Source: Spinellus fusiger
Lineage: Eukaryota; Mucoromycota; Mucoromycetes; Mucorales; Phycomycetaceae
Assembly (NCBI GenBank): GCA_025094145.1
Contig: JALLLS010000066.1
Span: forward strand, 124,001 to 188,000
Reading direction: 5' to 3'
Length of the DNA stretch: 64,000 bases
Shown: one piece after another, positions 39,474 through 49,367 of the stretch
Position numbering within the stretch: position 1 is the first letter of the stretch
Layout: each line of letters starts with the position of its first letter
The notes under the pieces: model-generated
What the model was told of the DNA's origin: nothing
Seen by the model: the letters and a program-made list of their open reading frames with translations, nothing else
The model's database searches: none
Position numbers and translations under genes: made by a program

Positions 39474-40763
39474 TGCCTGACAAGCAGTCATTATTCAAGG
39501 GGTCAAAGTATCATGAGAGTCTAGAGGATGTCTTTTAATACATTGTTTTGCCTTGGACCAAAACTCTTCAATAGGATTGAGGAATGGTGAGTAAAGGGGC
39601 AAAAACCAAGGTTTATAACCTCTTGCTTCAATGTAAGCAGGTACTTGGCTGTTGTCATGACTTCTTACATTGTCCATCACAACACACTATCCTTTCATTC
39701 CTTCTTTATCCATTGCATCCAACATACTCTTCAAGAAGATAAGAATATGATCTGTATTAGTTCCTTTTCCTGTTTTTACAGTCTTGGATGTTCCAGGAAC
39801 TTTTCTTTTCTTATACACACCCAGATTTCTCTTGGATATATCAATAATACCAGCACTACCTATACATCCCATGATAGTAATACTTGTGCCCTTTTGAGTT
39901 GGGACCTTAACCTTGACAGGTTTATTTTTGGGGGCCCAAGCTCTATTTTGCATGGTAGGTAGATTAAAACCTGCTTTATCTATAAAAACACAACTCTTCT
40001 GGTAATCAACATTATTCTCTTTATATTTTGTTCTCATATGCTTATAAACTGCATTGACCAAGATTCCTAAACCTGGGAAAGCTTTAAACAACTCATCATG
40101 GGCTAGATCCACAGTTGATGCAGTATTTGAATCAATATATTTGGTCAAGAACTGAATATATTCTTTGATCAAGATAGGTGGTCTTCCACAATTGTCATGT
40201 TTTGAGCTTCTTTTGAACCCAGGAAGCTCTTTACCACCACTCTTGTTAAATTCATTTCACATTCTATTGGCTGTGCTATGAGGAATACTTGCCTTCTTTG
40301 CAGCTTCAGGCACAAGACAACCCTCTTCCTGCAAACTGTGAATGAAGCCAGCAATTTGAGCATGAGAGTAGCTTTTGTACTTTATTTGAACTAGCTGAAA
40401 GTCTTCCTTCTCAAGTATCAAACTATAAGTTGTCTTGTATTTCTTCCAACTCATTGTCATTCATGCTATCTTTAGTGGCAATGTTCATTACACTCTACTG
40501 AGCATGACCATAATTTATATCTTGCATTTCTTCTCTCTCTGCCATCTCTTTATCAGAAGTAGTCTATTCATCTACAAACTGTTCTTACTGGTTTGGTTGG
40601 TATGGAATAAACAAAATTGCTTGTTCAATCAAAACTATTGAGTGAAAGAAAAGAAAAATAGTCTTGGCTGTGAATCTCAAATAGTTTTAAAGTAGTCTTG
40701 AAATTTTACTCATCTGTCTTGTGCCTGTTCCTAAAACGTGCCAAGATCTTCTTCAATTGTCCC
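39474..40763 (-). mobile_element. DDE transposon, copy 2 (inverted relative to copy 1)
   Basis: Near-identical inverted copy of 23859-25151, about 14.3 kb away. It ends at CAATTGTCCCAGC (40763), the reverse complement of the left terminus of copy 1. Confidence 0.8.
39495..40460 (-). pseudogene. DDE transposase, copy 2, same two in-frame stops as copy 1
   Basis: The protein frame matches copy 1 except for single substitutions (TASTVDL for TVSTVDL, KPVKVKV for KPAKVKV, VKTGKG for VKTEKG). It has the same catalytic motifs and the same TGA and TAG interruptions at equivalent codons. Shared nonsense codons mean both descend from an already defective master, so they must have been moved by a helper transposase or duplicated as DNA. 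Confidence 0.85.
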
Positions 40764-40789
40764 AGCCAAGTCTTTTATTCGTCTCAAAT

Positions 40790-41560
40790 CAATTCAAAAT
40801 CGTCTCATTGAGGTCCTTTTGCAATGTGTGAAACTATAGAAGAAAGTATTTGGCAAGTACATTGGCCTACTTGTCTTGATGAACTGATCCCTCCAAGAGT
40901 ACAAGAGGTCCTACACCTCTACACCAAAAGCAACACCACACCATGACTGAACCCTTGCCATACTTGTATGTTTATTGCGTAGGATGCTCCTCATACCTTC
41001 CACCTTTCTTCCTTATCACTCTAGTCCTATTATCATTGGCCACAACTGCAAAACAGGACTCATCAGACCAGACGACCTTTCTCCCTCTCCACTGGCCAAT
41101 AAGCCTTATTTCCATACCATTCCAATTGTCTTTAATTGTGTGTAAGTGTTATACAAGGTTATTTTGATAGTGAGTATGAGATAATCCCGAGTTTATTCAT
41201 GTATTTCAATAATGTGCTACAGCAAACATTCACGCCTGTATCATTCATATTTCTCAAATGATATGCAATTATTTATATAGGGTTTCTATGAATAGACAAG
41301 ATGATTGCCAGTTTTGAAGTAGATGACACCCTTTTCAGGTCTTCCTGTATGTATTTTGAGTTGAAGTGTGCCTTTATATATATTTATAAATATACAATAG
41401 GACGATCTTGTCTATTGTGCTCTTTGGGATGTCGACATTGTCAGCAATCTCTTAATAAGTAACATGTCTTTTTCCATTGTCCTATGATTTGACCTCTAAT
41501 AAGCATATTATTCTCTCTTCTTTTGGTGGGACTCTCTTCATGTTCTTGGCCAAGAGCTAA
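40790..41560 (-). pseudogene. Second Tc1-like transposase remnant
   Basis: Reading the - strand from 41560: MKRVPPKEERIICLLEVKS, then a helix-turn-helix EIADNVDIPKSTIDK. Further on at 41110-40800 it has WSDESCF-like sequence (LVXSDESCFAVV), RVIRKKGGR, GSVMVWCCFWCRGVGPLV and LLEGSVHQDK, the middle of a Tc1 DDE domain. Several stops are present. It lies beside DDE copy 2 but is a different family and has no partner near copy 1. Confidence 0.7.
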
Positions 41561-43035
41561 CTGATTTCTATTGACTAAAGTCATATTTTGATCAAGTTAT
41601 AAAAGAAAAGAAAAAGACCTTTATTTTTGAAGAATAAAAAATAAAAATTGGTTCGCTGTCTACTCATTTATTGCATAGGGCTGTAGAGTATTGGTAGAAT
41701 TACCAGTGTACTGATCAGATGGGTAATGATTATTCACTATCTTGGTGGTTCCTCTTGATAAATTTCTATTCATTGTTAATTCATTGTTAATTCATTGTAG
41801 GTCTTTATGATAGAGATTGACTCTGTTTTTCTGTTGCATAGAGATATAGAGTTTACATTCTGTGTCGGAGGCTAGAAGTGTGCAGCAAGTAATTTTCTGA
41901 CATTACACTACTGTACACATTCAAAAAGAGACATTGACTCACCCAATAAAAGATAGATAGGTTCCTTACTAGTTAAGCCTACCAGTGCCATTTGTTGTAT
42001 TTTGCTTATTCGACAAAGCCATGCACACACAATAAGTTTTTATTTTTATTTTTATTTTTTAAATAAGATATTTTGTTACTATAGAGATCAATAAAGAATG
42101 TCTTGTAGTCTTTCTCTTTCTCTTTCACATACTATAGCCCAGGCCTTAATAAAAATAAAACTACCAAACCCTCTTGACTGTTTCATAATAGAGTGTTGAA
42201 TATACAATAGACACTACAAAATAATAAATCCAATGATCCACTACTATTTTAATATAGCACAGATACCATTCCATGGAGTGTGGTCTATGGGGTTCTTTTT
42301 AAACAGTACAAGTCTCTTCACAGCTGTTCTTAATAAGAACTCTGACTTATAATCCACTTACTTTGCCCAATGCATCAGTGGAAGCGAGTTGTGTGTGTTC
42401 TATAGAGTATACCAACACATACTCTCTTCATACGAATAATGTCCTTTATCTTAGTCATTTATTCCCCGTCTAGTATGCTTAGTCAATAGCTGAACAAATA
42501 AAGGCTTCTTTTTATATTTATACCTATACGCGTGAGAATCTAAGGCAGAATGAGTCTTGCAAATAAGGTTTTTTTTTATAGATATGTATTTTATATTCAG
42601 TTGGTAAAACAGACATCTCATTGGTACTACTGATCCTATTGTATTTCCAAGCAAAAGTGTATCTCTTTTCAATAGCAAAAAGAAAAAGAAAAAGAAACTA
42701 TGAATCAAGGCAATGTTCTGTGGGGTTTCTCTTTGTTTGTTTCTCTCTTTCAATAGACTATCCATATCCATATCCATATCCATAGATACCTCTTTTTAAA
42801 GATAGATACCATTGAAATTGTTTTACTTATCTCTATGTCTTTCACAGCCATTGTTTTGTTCTGGAGAAAGACAAGATAAAGAAACAAGGCATAGTGTACT
42901 ACTCTCTTTTCTTGTCGGTGTGTAACAAGGAAGAGCACCAGTCCACGTTGGCTTGAGAGTATTTCAACCCACTCGTCTATTTCAAGGCTTTGTTTTATCT
43001 TCTTTTTGTTTTGTTCTCTTCTTATTACTTATACC
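41560..43035. other. Intergenic, upstream of the SDR gene
   Basis: AT-rich with short repeats: (TTTTTA)n around 42037-42058 and (CCATAT)n at 42762-42785. No gene could be supported. The last about 250 bp presumably contain the SDR promoter, but I see no certain TATA box. Confidence 0.6.
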
Positions 43036-44714
43036 ATGACTGGAAGACTCGCTAACAAAGTCGCCATTGTGACAGGTGCTGCCAGGTAAGATGGATACTG
43101 GACAGCAATATATATATATATAGAGAGAGAGAGAAGAAGAGAGTGTCTGTACTTATATCTGCTATAGTGGTATTGGTTTAGAAACCGCTGTTTTGTTTGC
43201 CAAGGAAGGTGCCAAAGTAGTGTGTGCTGATTTGAATGAAGAGGGTGTCAAGAAGACTGCTGAAAGAATCAACGGAATCTATGGAGAGGGTGTTGCTATT
43301 GCTGTACGTGTTGATGTATCCAAGGAGGACCAGGTGAAATCCGCAGTGGATCAGGCAGTGCAGACTTTTGGTAATCTAGTTGTGCCTCTGTGTGTGTGTG
43401 TGTGTGTGCGCCTATTCTGCATGCATCCACTCAGTAGGAGTGTATTGGCTAATATCTTTTTTTGGGGGGAGTATAGGTAAGCTGAGCATCATGTTCAACA
43501 ATGCTGGTATTATGCACCCACAGGATGACAATGCTCTGACGACTGAAGAGCGTGTCTGGTAAGAAGTATCCGTTGTGATGTGACTCATCAGGTAGGGATT
43601 TGACCATGGACATCAATGTCAAGGGTGTGTGGTATGGCTGCAAACACGCCATTGTTGCTATGCGTAAATCGGGTGGTGGCTCCATCATCAACACTGCCAG
43701 TTTCGTAGCATTGATGGGTGCAGCCACTCCCCAGTTGGCCTGTAAGTGTTCTTTCTGCCATCAATAACAACAGAGCTAATGACGCGTCTTCTTTCCCAGA
43801 CACTGCTTCCAAGGGTGCTGTTCTTGCATTGACGTAGGTTATTCAGTAGTATTAGTATTAGTATTAGTATTGGTATTGGTATTGGTATTGGTATCAGTAT
43901 TGGTATTGGTATCAGTATTGGTATTAGTATCAGTATCAGTATTAATATCAGTATCAGTATTAGTATCAGTATCAGTATTAGTATCAGTATCAGTATCAGT
44001 ATCAGTATTAGTATCAGTATCAGTATTAGTATCAGTATCAGTATCAGTATTAGTATTAGTATTAGTATTAGTATTAGTATTAGTATTAGTATTAGTATTA
44101 GTATCAGTATCAGTATCAGTATCAGTATTAGTATTAGTATTAGTATTAGTATTAGTATTAGTATCAGTATCAGTATCAGTATCAGTATCAGTATCAGTAT
44201 CAGTATCAGTATCAGTATTCAGTGGCTCATACCTTAATAACATGGCCGTTGTATTGGGAAAATAGACGAGAGTTGGCCACTGTGCATGCTCGTGAAAACA
44301 TTCGCTTCAATTCGCTATGCCCTGGTCCCATTAGAACCCCTCTCCTGATGGACTTCCTTGATACTGCCGAGAAGAAGAACAGAAGATTGATTCACGTGCC
44401 CCAAGGAAGATTCGGTAGGATGCACCCTAACCCCACCCACACAACAAGAATTATCTCTCGACTGACAAGAGCACTGTGGCTGTTATTTTATTAGGTGAGG
44501 CCATTGAACAGGCCCATGCTGTTGTTTTTCTTGCTTCAGACGAGAGTTCCTTTGTGACTGGCACTGATTTCAGAGTGGATGGTGGTCTTGCCTCTGCTTA
44601 TGTGGTAAGACAGAGAGGCTCTGTTGACAAGAGAAGACATCTTACACTCTTCTTCTTTAGACTCCCGAGGGAGAGCCCACGGGTGTTGTTCCTCAGAACT
44701 TTGCTGACCAATGA
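43036..44714 (+). CDS. Short-chain dehydrogenase/reductase (classical SDR), 8 exons, 275 aa
   Basis: Exons by hand: 43036-43085, 43168-43370, 43477-43558, 43596-43741, 43800-43833, 44266-44414, 44495-44604, 44661-44714 (828 nt, frame kept throughout, all GT-AG). The protein has the N-terminal cofactor motif VTGAASGIG across the first junction, a VCADLN Asp after beta-2 that favours NAD(H), and the NNAG motif. Catalytic Ser lies in INTASFV, and YTASK gives the Tyr-x-x-x-Lys pair, itself split by an intron. CPGPIRTPL follows, then a C-terminal VDGG. This is a typical classical SDR length. The substrate cannot be read from sequence. Intron 5 (432 bp) is inflated by a hexanucleotide array. Confidence 0.93.
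43849..44219 (+). repeat. Intronic (AGTATT/AGTATC)n array in the SDR gene
   Basis: About 370 bp of alternating 6-bp units AGTATT, GGTATT and AGTATC in blocks, lying wholly inside intron 5. Both strands stay open (Thr-Asp/Asn or Val-Ser/Leu repeats), which creates false ORFs. Confidence 0.95.
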
Positions 44715-45166
44715 TATGCATGTCTGTCTGTCTATCTATCTATCTATTCGTTCTGCTATAATAAAAATAAAGAATCAAGAAATTGTCGTCTTTGATCTTA
44801 GATATCAAAGGAATCCGGCCAGTTAACTAGTAGAACTCTGCTCTTTCTTCATTCAATTCAATACTATTCTACTTCTTTTCTCTTACTATTCTACTCCTAT
44901 AAGATATGATGTCAGGTATACATTCTGATGATATGCTGCGAGAGTGTTGATGACATAATGCTTTGTAGTATTCTGTGTTGCTCGCGTATTACTAATACCT
45001 TTTGTCATTTTCCTTTCCTTTCTTTTAGTTGCTCAGGGACACAAATGACCAAACATCCATTTTTGGAAAGTAGTCTTACACCAAAATAAAGAATCAAGAC
45101 CGCAGCCTGATTCTTTCCTTCACTTGACTTATCCACACCTGCCCAACACAAATACACTGTCAGAAT

Positions 45167-46681
45167 ATGCCTGCTCTCATGACAGGCCCACCTTCTACTC
45201 ATGGCAGCCTTGTCGACACAGCAGCCACTGCATACCCTACTGTTGACTCCCTTGCAACCTCACAGGACATTCTCAACTGCTCCTTCTCTTCCTGGTACAC
45301 CAGTTTCAGAACAGTCACCTTCAAAAGCAAGGTGATTCCTCTGTCCAATGAGTTTATAGAGTATCTTAAGCAGGACAGTATCTATTTACCTCATGACGGG
45401 TAAGCCGCCCTATTCTCTACTGTGTGCCAGTCTCTAACAGACAGACTCTGACAGACAGCCCCAGGCCTCTCGTATTGAAGAAGTGGACTCTGACGAAGAG
45501 GACACAGACTACGGTGAAGAAGAGACCGAGGCAAGCAAGCCCACGACAACAACAGTCACTGATGCCTCTTCTCTTCTCCTGCTTAGAATACACCCCACTT
45601 TCCACTTATAGAGCAGGCCATTCGACGTGCCCTGGAGGAGTATGAAGCCGTCTTCCCTAAGCTCAATTGGAGTTCCCCACGAGTAAGTGGTCTTTAGTGT
45701 TATTGTCTTTAGTGTTACTATTATCATTCTTCATGTAGACTCCCCTACACACTGGGCTGATGGGTGATTAACAAGTGGGGTTGTTTATGGGAAGGATGCT
45801 GCCTGGATCTCAGCTACACAGTCACTGCAGTGTACTTCTCCCTTTGATGTGTTTCTTCTCCTCAAGTCCTCTGATTTTATTGACCATGATCTATTCCATG
45901 CCTTTGATGGATGCACAGTGCCAAGTACATTAAAGTACGATCTTATTCTTCGTAAATGGTACGATCTACAGCCCTCCATGGAATTCCGCTGTTTTGTAAA
46001 GAACAACCGCATTATTGGTAGGCTACTAGTAGAAGAGGAAGAGGAAGAGGAAGAATCTGAGGAAGAAGAGTATGCTTATATATCAACACAAAGGCATTTC
46101 TCAGAGGGATGGGTGTTATTATCCCTTCCTAGTGGAGGCCAAGGACGATCTGGAAGAGACAATCCATGACTTTTTTGAAGAGACTGTTCTTGATGTGTTC
46201 CCCAGCACTCACTGTAGGTGTTATGACTGTTAGCATGAGAAGAACGGCCACTAAGACAGTCTCTTTCTTCCGCTGGTAGATGTCTTTGATGTCTACATCA
46301 GAAGATCCCCTCTCAAGGTGTATTTGGTGGATTTCAATCCCTTCTCACCTACTACAGACAGTCTCTTGTATGACTGGGAGTACCTTGAAGACTGTGAGTA
46401 GCTAGTTGATCCTGGAGGGGAATTCCCTAACCAACTCTTCTTCCTCAGTTGATCTCAGCACTCAGGAACCAGAAATACGCATTGTCCCATCTCAAGCACA
46501 GGCCAATGTGCATCAGGGCAGTGCACCCCAGTTCGCAACCAACAGAATCCCAATGGAGGCCGTTGCTCTTTCTAATGGACGCTCCATTGCTGCCTTTGCA
46601 GAGGAATTCGAGCGTGCCATGCTATTGAACCAACAGGCATCTTCTGACAGTGACGATGCCTCTGACCATGGTTTATTCTGA
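45167..46681 (+). CDS. CDC123: CDC123/D123 family protein (eIF2 assembly chaperone), 7 exons, 364 aa
   Basis: Exons: 45167-45399, 45455-45530, 45587-45682, 45795-46017, 46093 or 46094-46213 (46094 keeps frame), 46280-46393, 46449-46681, giving 1095 nt. Features include [22 protein letters not shown] near the start, an acidic [16 protein letters not shown] insert, LNWSSPRDAAWI and [47 protein letters not shown] and [23 protein letters not shown] follow, the ATP-grasp-like core of D123 proteins, and length matches the family (about 360). In yeast and animals Cdc123 helps assemble the eIF2 trimer. Intron 2 appears to use a GC donor (GCAAGC). The stop lies 38 bp from the convergent SPC1 stop. Confidence 0.93.
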
Positions 46682-46719
46682 GTTGTGTCTTATTCTTCTA
46701 GTCTAGCACTTGCACTTTG

Positions 46720-47240
46720 CTATTCTTTTCGCTGTTCTGTTGACTTGTTGAGCCATGGCAGTGGTGTCTGGTTGTACATTGGCCAGGGAGGCAGCACCAG
46801 CTTTATTTATATTTTATATTTTATATTGTATATATATATATATATAAATATACATTCATTAATAAATAGCATCCTTCTCCATTCTTCAACACTACATGCA
46901 AAGACAACTTACCAATAGAGTCATAAGAACACCCACACCCAACATACCAAGCGTCAGTCGAAGGGACTGTGAGGCATATCCAGCAAGGAGAGCCACTCCC
47001 TAGACATACATACAAAAAAAGAGGCACTGTTACTATTTCCATGTTCCTCAGCGTGTCATTGAAAGAGTCCTTACAGAGAATACAGTGAGAGAGGCGTGGG
47101 TCACCGTATCTGCAAGTTGTTGTCCTTTAAAGTCCTGTGTAGAAAGCAGTCAATCCCCTGTCTTCTATCTCCCATCTCTAGGCACTTGTCCTAAGGAAAT
47201 AGCCTACAATAGAACACTCCAAGAACTGGGGGATGGCCAT
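46720..47240 (-). CDS. SPC1: Signal peptidase complex subunit 1 (SPC12-type), 4 exons, 86 aa
   Basis: Exons on the - strand: 47208-47240, 47075-47134, 46913-46999, 46720-46800 (261 nt, all phase 0). The start MAIPQFLECSI leads into DFKGQQLAD, matching the DYxGQKLAE start of SPCS1. A first hydrophobic segment follows, then GYASQSLRLTLGMLGVGVLM as the second membrane helix, and the conserved LPPWPMYNQTPLPWL motif after it. Length is close to the human protein (about 100 aa). The product is a two-pass ER membrane subunit of signal peptidase, with both termini cytosolic by family knowledge. No single exon exceeds 90 bp, so simple ORF finding misses it. Confidence 0.88.
46803..46850 (+). repeat. 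AT-rich (TTTATA/TATATA)n in SPC1 intron 3
   Basis: Short TTTATATTTTATATT and TATATATATA run inside the last intron of the - strand SPC1 gene. Confidence 0.8.
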
Positions 47241-47508
47241 GGTAGGGAGAAAGTTGAGTGGGTGAAGGGGGTTAGGAAGCAACAGCACCACTGTTCAGAG
47301 AGAAGAAAGGAAGAGGACTTTTAAAATGAAATAATAATTGTCACGTCATGTTTCCTGATGATTTTATTAGTTTGATGGCGTTTCTTTTTCTTTTTTTTTA
47401 TTTATATTTATATATAAATATATATGCACAAGAAACAGACAGAATAGACAGAAAGAGGATGATTATTCAAACTGAGAAATGTCAAAGTATCTTGCACGGT
47501 AATCATCA

Positions 47509-49262
47509 CTACAGAATCAATAGGGGTGAGTTGGACCTATGATCACTGCAGAGCATAGGATAAAGAAGAGGGAGAAATACATTACCTGCACGTCAATAGG
47601 CCGTTGTCTGTAGGGGAGGCTGCCACACAGCGCACAAGATTGTTTTGTCCTATGAATACCATTAGCAGTGTGTTTACAATGGATAAAGGGGATTCCTTTT
47701 CTTTCTTTCTACCTTTGATTCTTGATAATAAAACACCTGTTTGAGTGTCATAACAAAGGACATCCGTAGTAGATTCATCTCCAATCAATACAAAGTCCTC
47801 ATTGTATGTGAAGGAGGGCTAATACAGCAGAATAAATAGAATAAGCAGAATAAGCAGAATAAGCAGAATAAGATCAAGACATGTCCCTCTCCCTCTTCTC
47901 AAAGCAGTGCATTTACCTGCAACATTTGTGTGCGCTGTTGATGTCCAGTGTACTCCATCACCATCTTCCCACTTGTAATCTCCCACAACCGCACACTTGA
48001 ATCCAGTCCAGCCGTCAATACAAACTTCTCATTCGCTGTCAGACGCACACTGGAAACAGCAGTGCCACTGTGCACACTCTCCAAGTGACGCACACATCGT
48101 CCTGTCACTCCATCCCAAATACGAGCACTGCCATCTGCCGAGGAAGTAGCAAACAGTCGGCCTGTATGAGAGTATCTGATTTGTGTAATGGAGCCACGGT
48201 GCATGTCTGCTGTGGTGTTGCTGTTGGAGTAGCATTGGAGGGTCTTTACATCGTACACTCTGACAGCAGCATCCCGTGTCCCTGCCAACAGAAAGTCACC
48301 CGAGGGATGGAAGCAGATGGAGTTGACAGGCTGTGCATCCTATTCACAGTCCTGTATCAGTGTCGCCGCCCACTGCCACACCCGTTGAACAAAGAGAAAA
48401 AGGCAGGCTTACCTGTAGGTAACGGAAGGCTCTCTTCACACCTGATTTTGACAGATCAAACAGCTTAATGCTTTCATCATCTGCACAGCTGGCAAGAACA
48501 AGACCATTGGGATGGAAACTCAGGTCATTGACAGGAGCTGCATGGTCATAGAGAGTGCGAATCACTGGCTTATCACTGGCATCCCCACTTCTGTTCTTCA
48601 TTTTATGCACATCCAGTAGCTTAAGAGATGAATCGTGAGATCCTGTGGCTGCAAATCGACCGTCCGAACTGAAGATGGCTGTCTGACAGGGGCCTTTGTG
48701 TTGAGTGTAGTAGAGTTGAGTAAAATCAGGTGCAGGTTTGGGCTCTGTTCTCCAATGAAGAAGAAAAGAAAGAAAAGAAAATATCAGTAGATCGTTCTCT
48801 TATGACTACCTACGGGATGTTTTGACGGCCTCAGCATCAAATCTAGCATTAGGTAGAATGAGGTTTGTCTCGTCCTGGTCACGGTCAGAGTCCTTGTCAG
48901 CAAAATCAGAATCATCCAAGTCTGAAGAGCAAATTATTATTATCATCATCATCATAGTCAGTCCAGTCCAGTCTTCTTTTATCTCTTTCTTTACCTCTCT
49001 CTTTTCCCAGCTGAAGAAGTTCGGACAATCGACTGCTAGGTAACATGTCAACAGTGGCACCCGTGGCATCTGCTACTGTTTGGGCTACAGCAGAGTACCC
49101 ATAGGCCATTAGTTGGCTATACATAACGTATAATTAGTACTGCTGCTGTCACCCTCACTGTGACAAGGGTAGAATTGAGGTGGTGCAGTGTGGTTTTTGG
49201 TGTGAAAGTTACCCGACCATGAGGGAGAGCACCTCATTCTCTGGCATAAGGTCTAAATCCAT
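47509..49262 (-). CDS. CSTF1: Cleavage stimulation factor subunit 1 (CstF-50) homologue, WD40, 8 exons, 413 aa
   Basis: Exons on the - strand: 49213-49262, 48995-49116, 48814-48921, 48413-48744, 47917-48339, 47713-47818, 47586-47649, 47509-47545 (1242 nt, frame kept). The N-terminus (MDLDLMPENEVLSLMVGQLMAYGYSAVAQTVAD) fits the CstF-50 dimerisation domain. A linker follows, then WD repeats: TGSHDSSLKLLDV, FHPNGLVLASCADDESIKLFD, LAGTRDAAVRVYD, ATSSADGSARIWDG, LTAGLDSSVRLWEI, GDESTTDVLCYD and a final NNLVRCVAASPTDNGLLTC. In animals CstF-50 acts in pre-mRNA 3' end cleavage. The C-terminus (SDHRSNSPLLIL) lacks the usual SDD.RARFW ending, so the last exon may be misplaced. Confidence 0.9.
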
Positions 49263-49367
49263 AGCGAAGGATAAAAATGGTGGAGACAGAGCATGGGCTT
49301 AAAGGGGACTGTCTTGAGTGCAAGGATGTGACGGTTGATTATAGAGGGTGGGTTTATAATTTACATA

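Noticed and set aside
43839..44265. Long frames of Thr-Asp/Asn and Val-Ser/Leu repeats on both strands
   Set aside because: They are translations of the intronic hexanucleotide array of the S-D-R gene.
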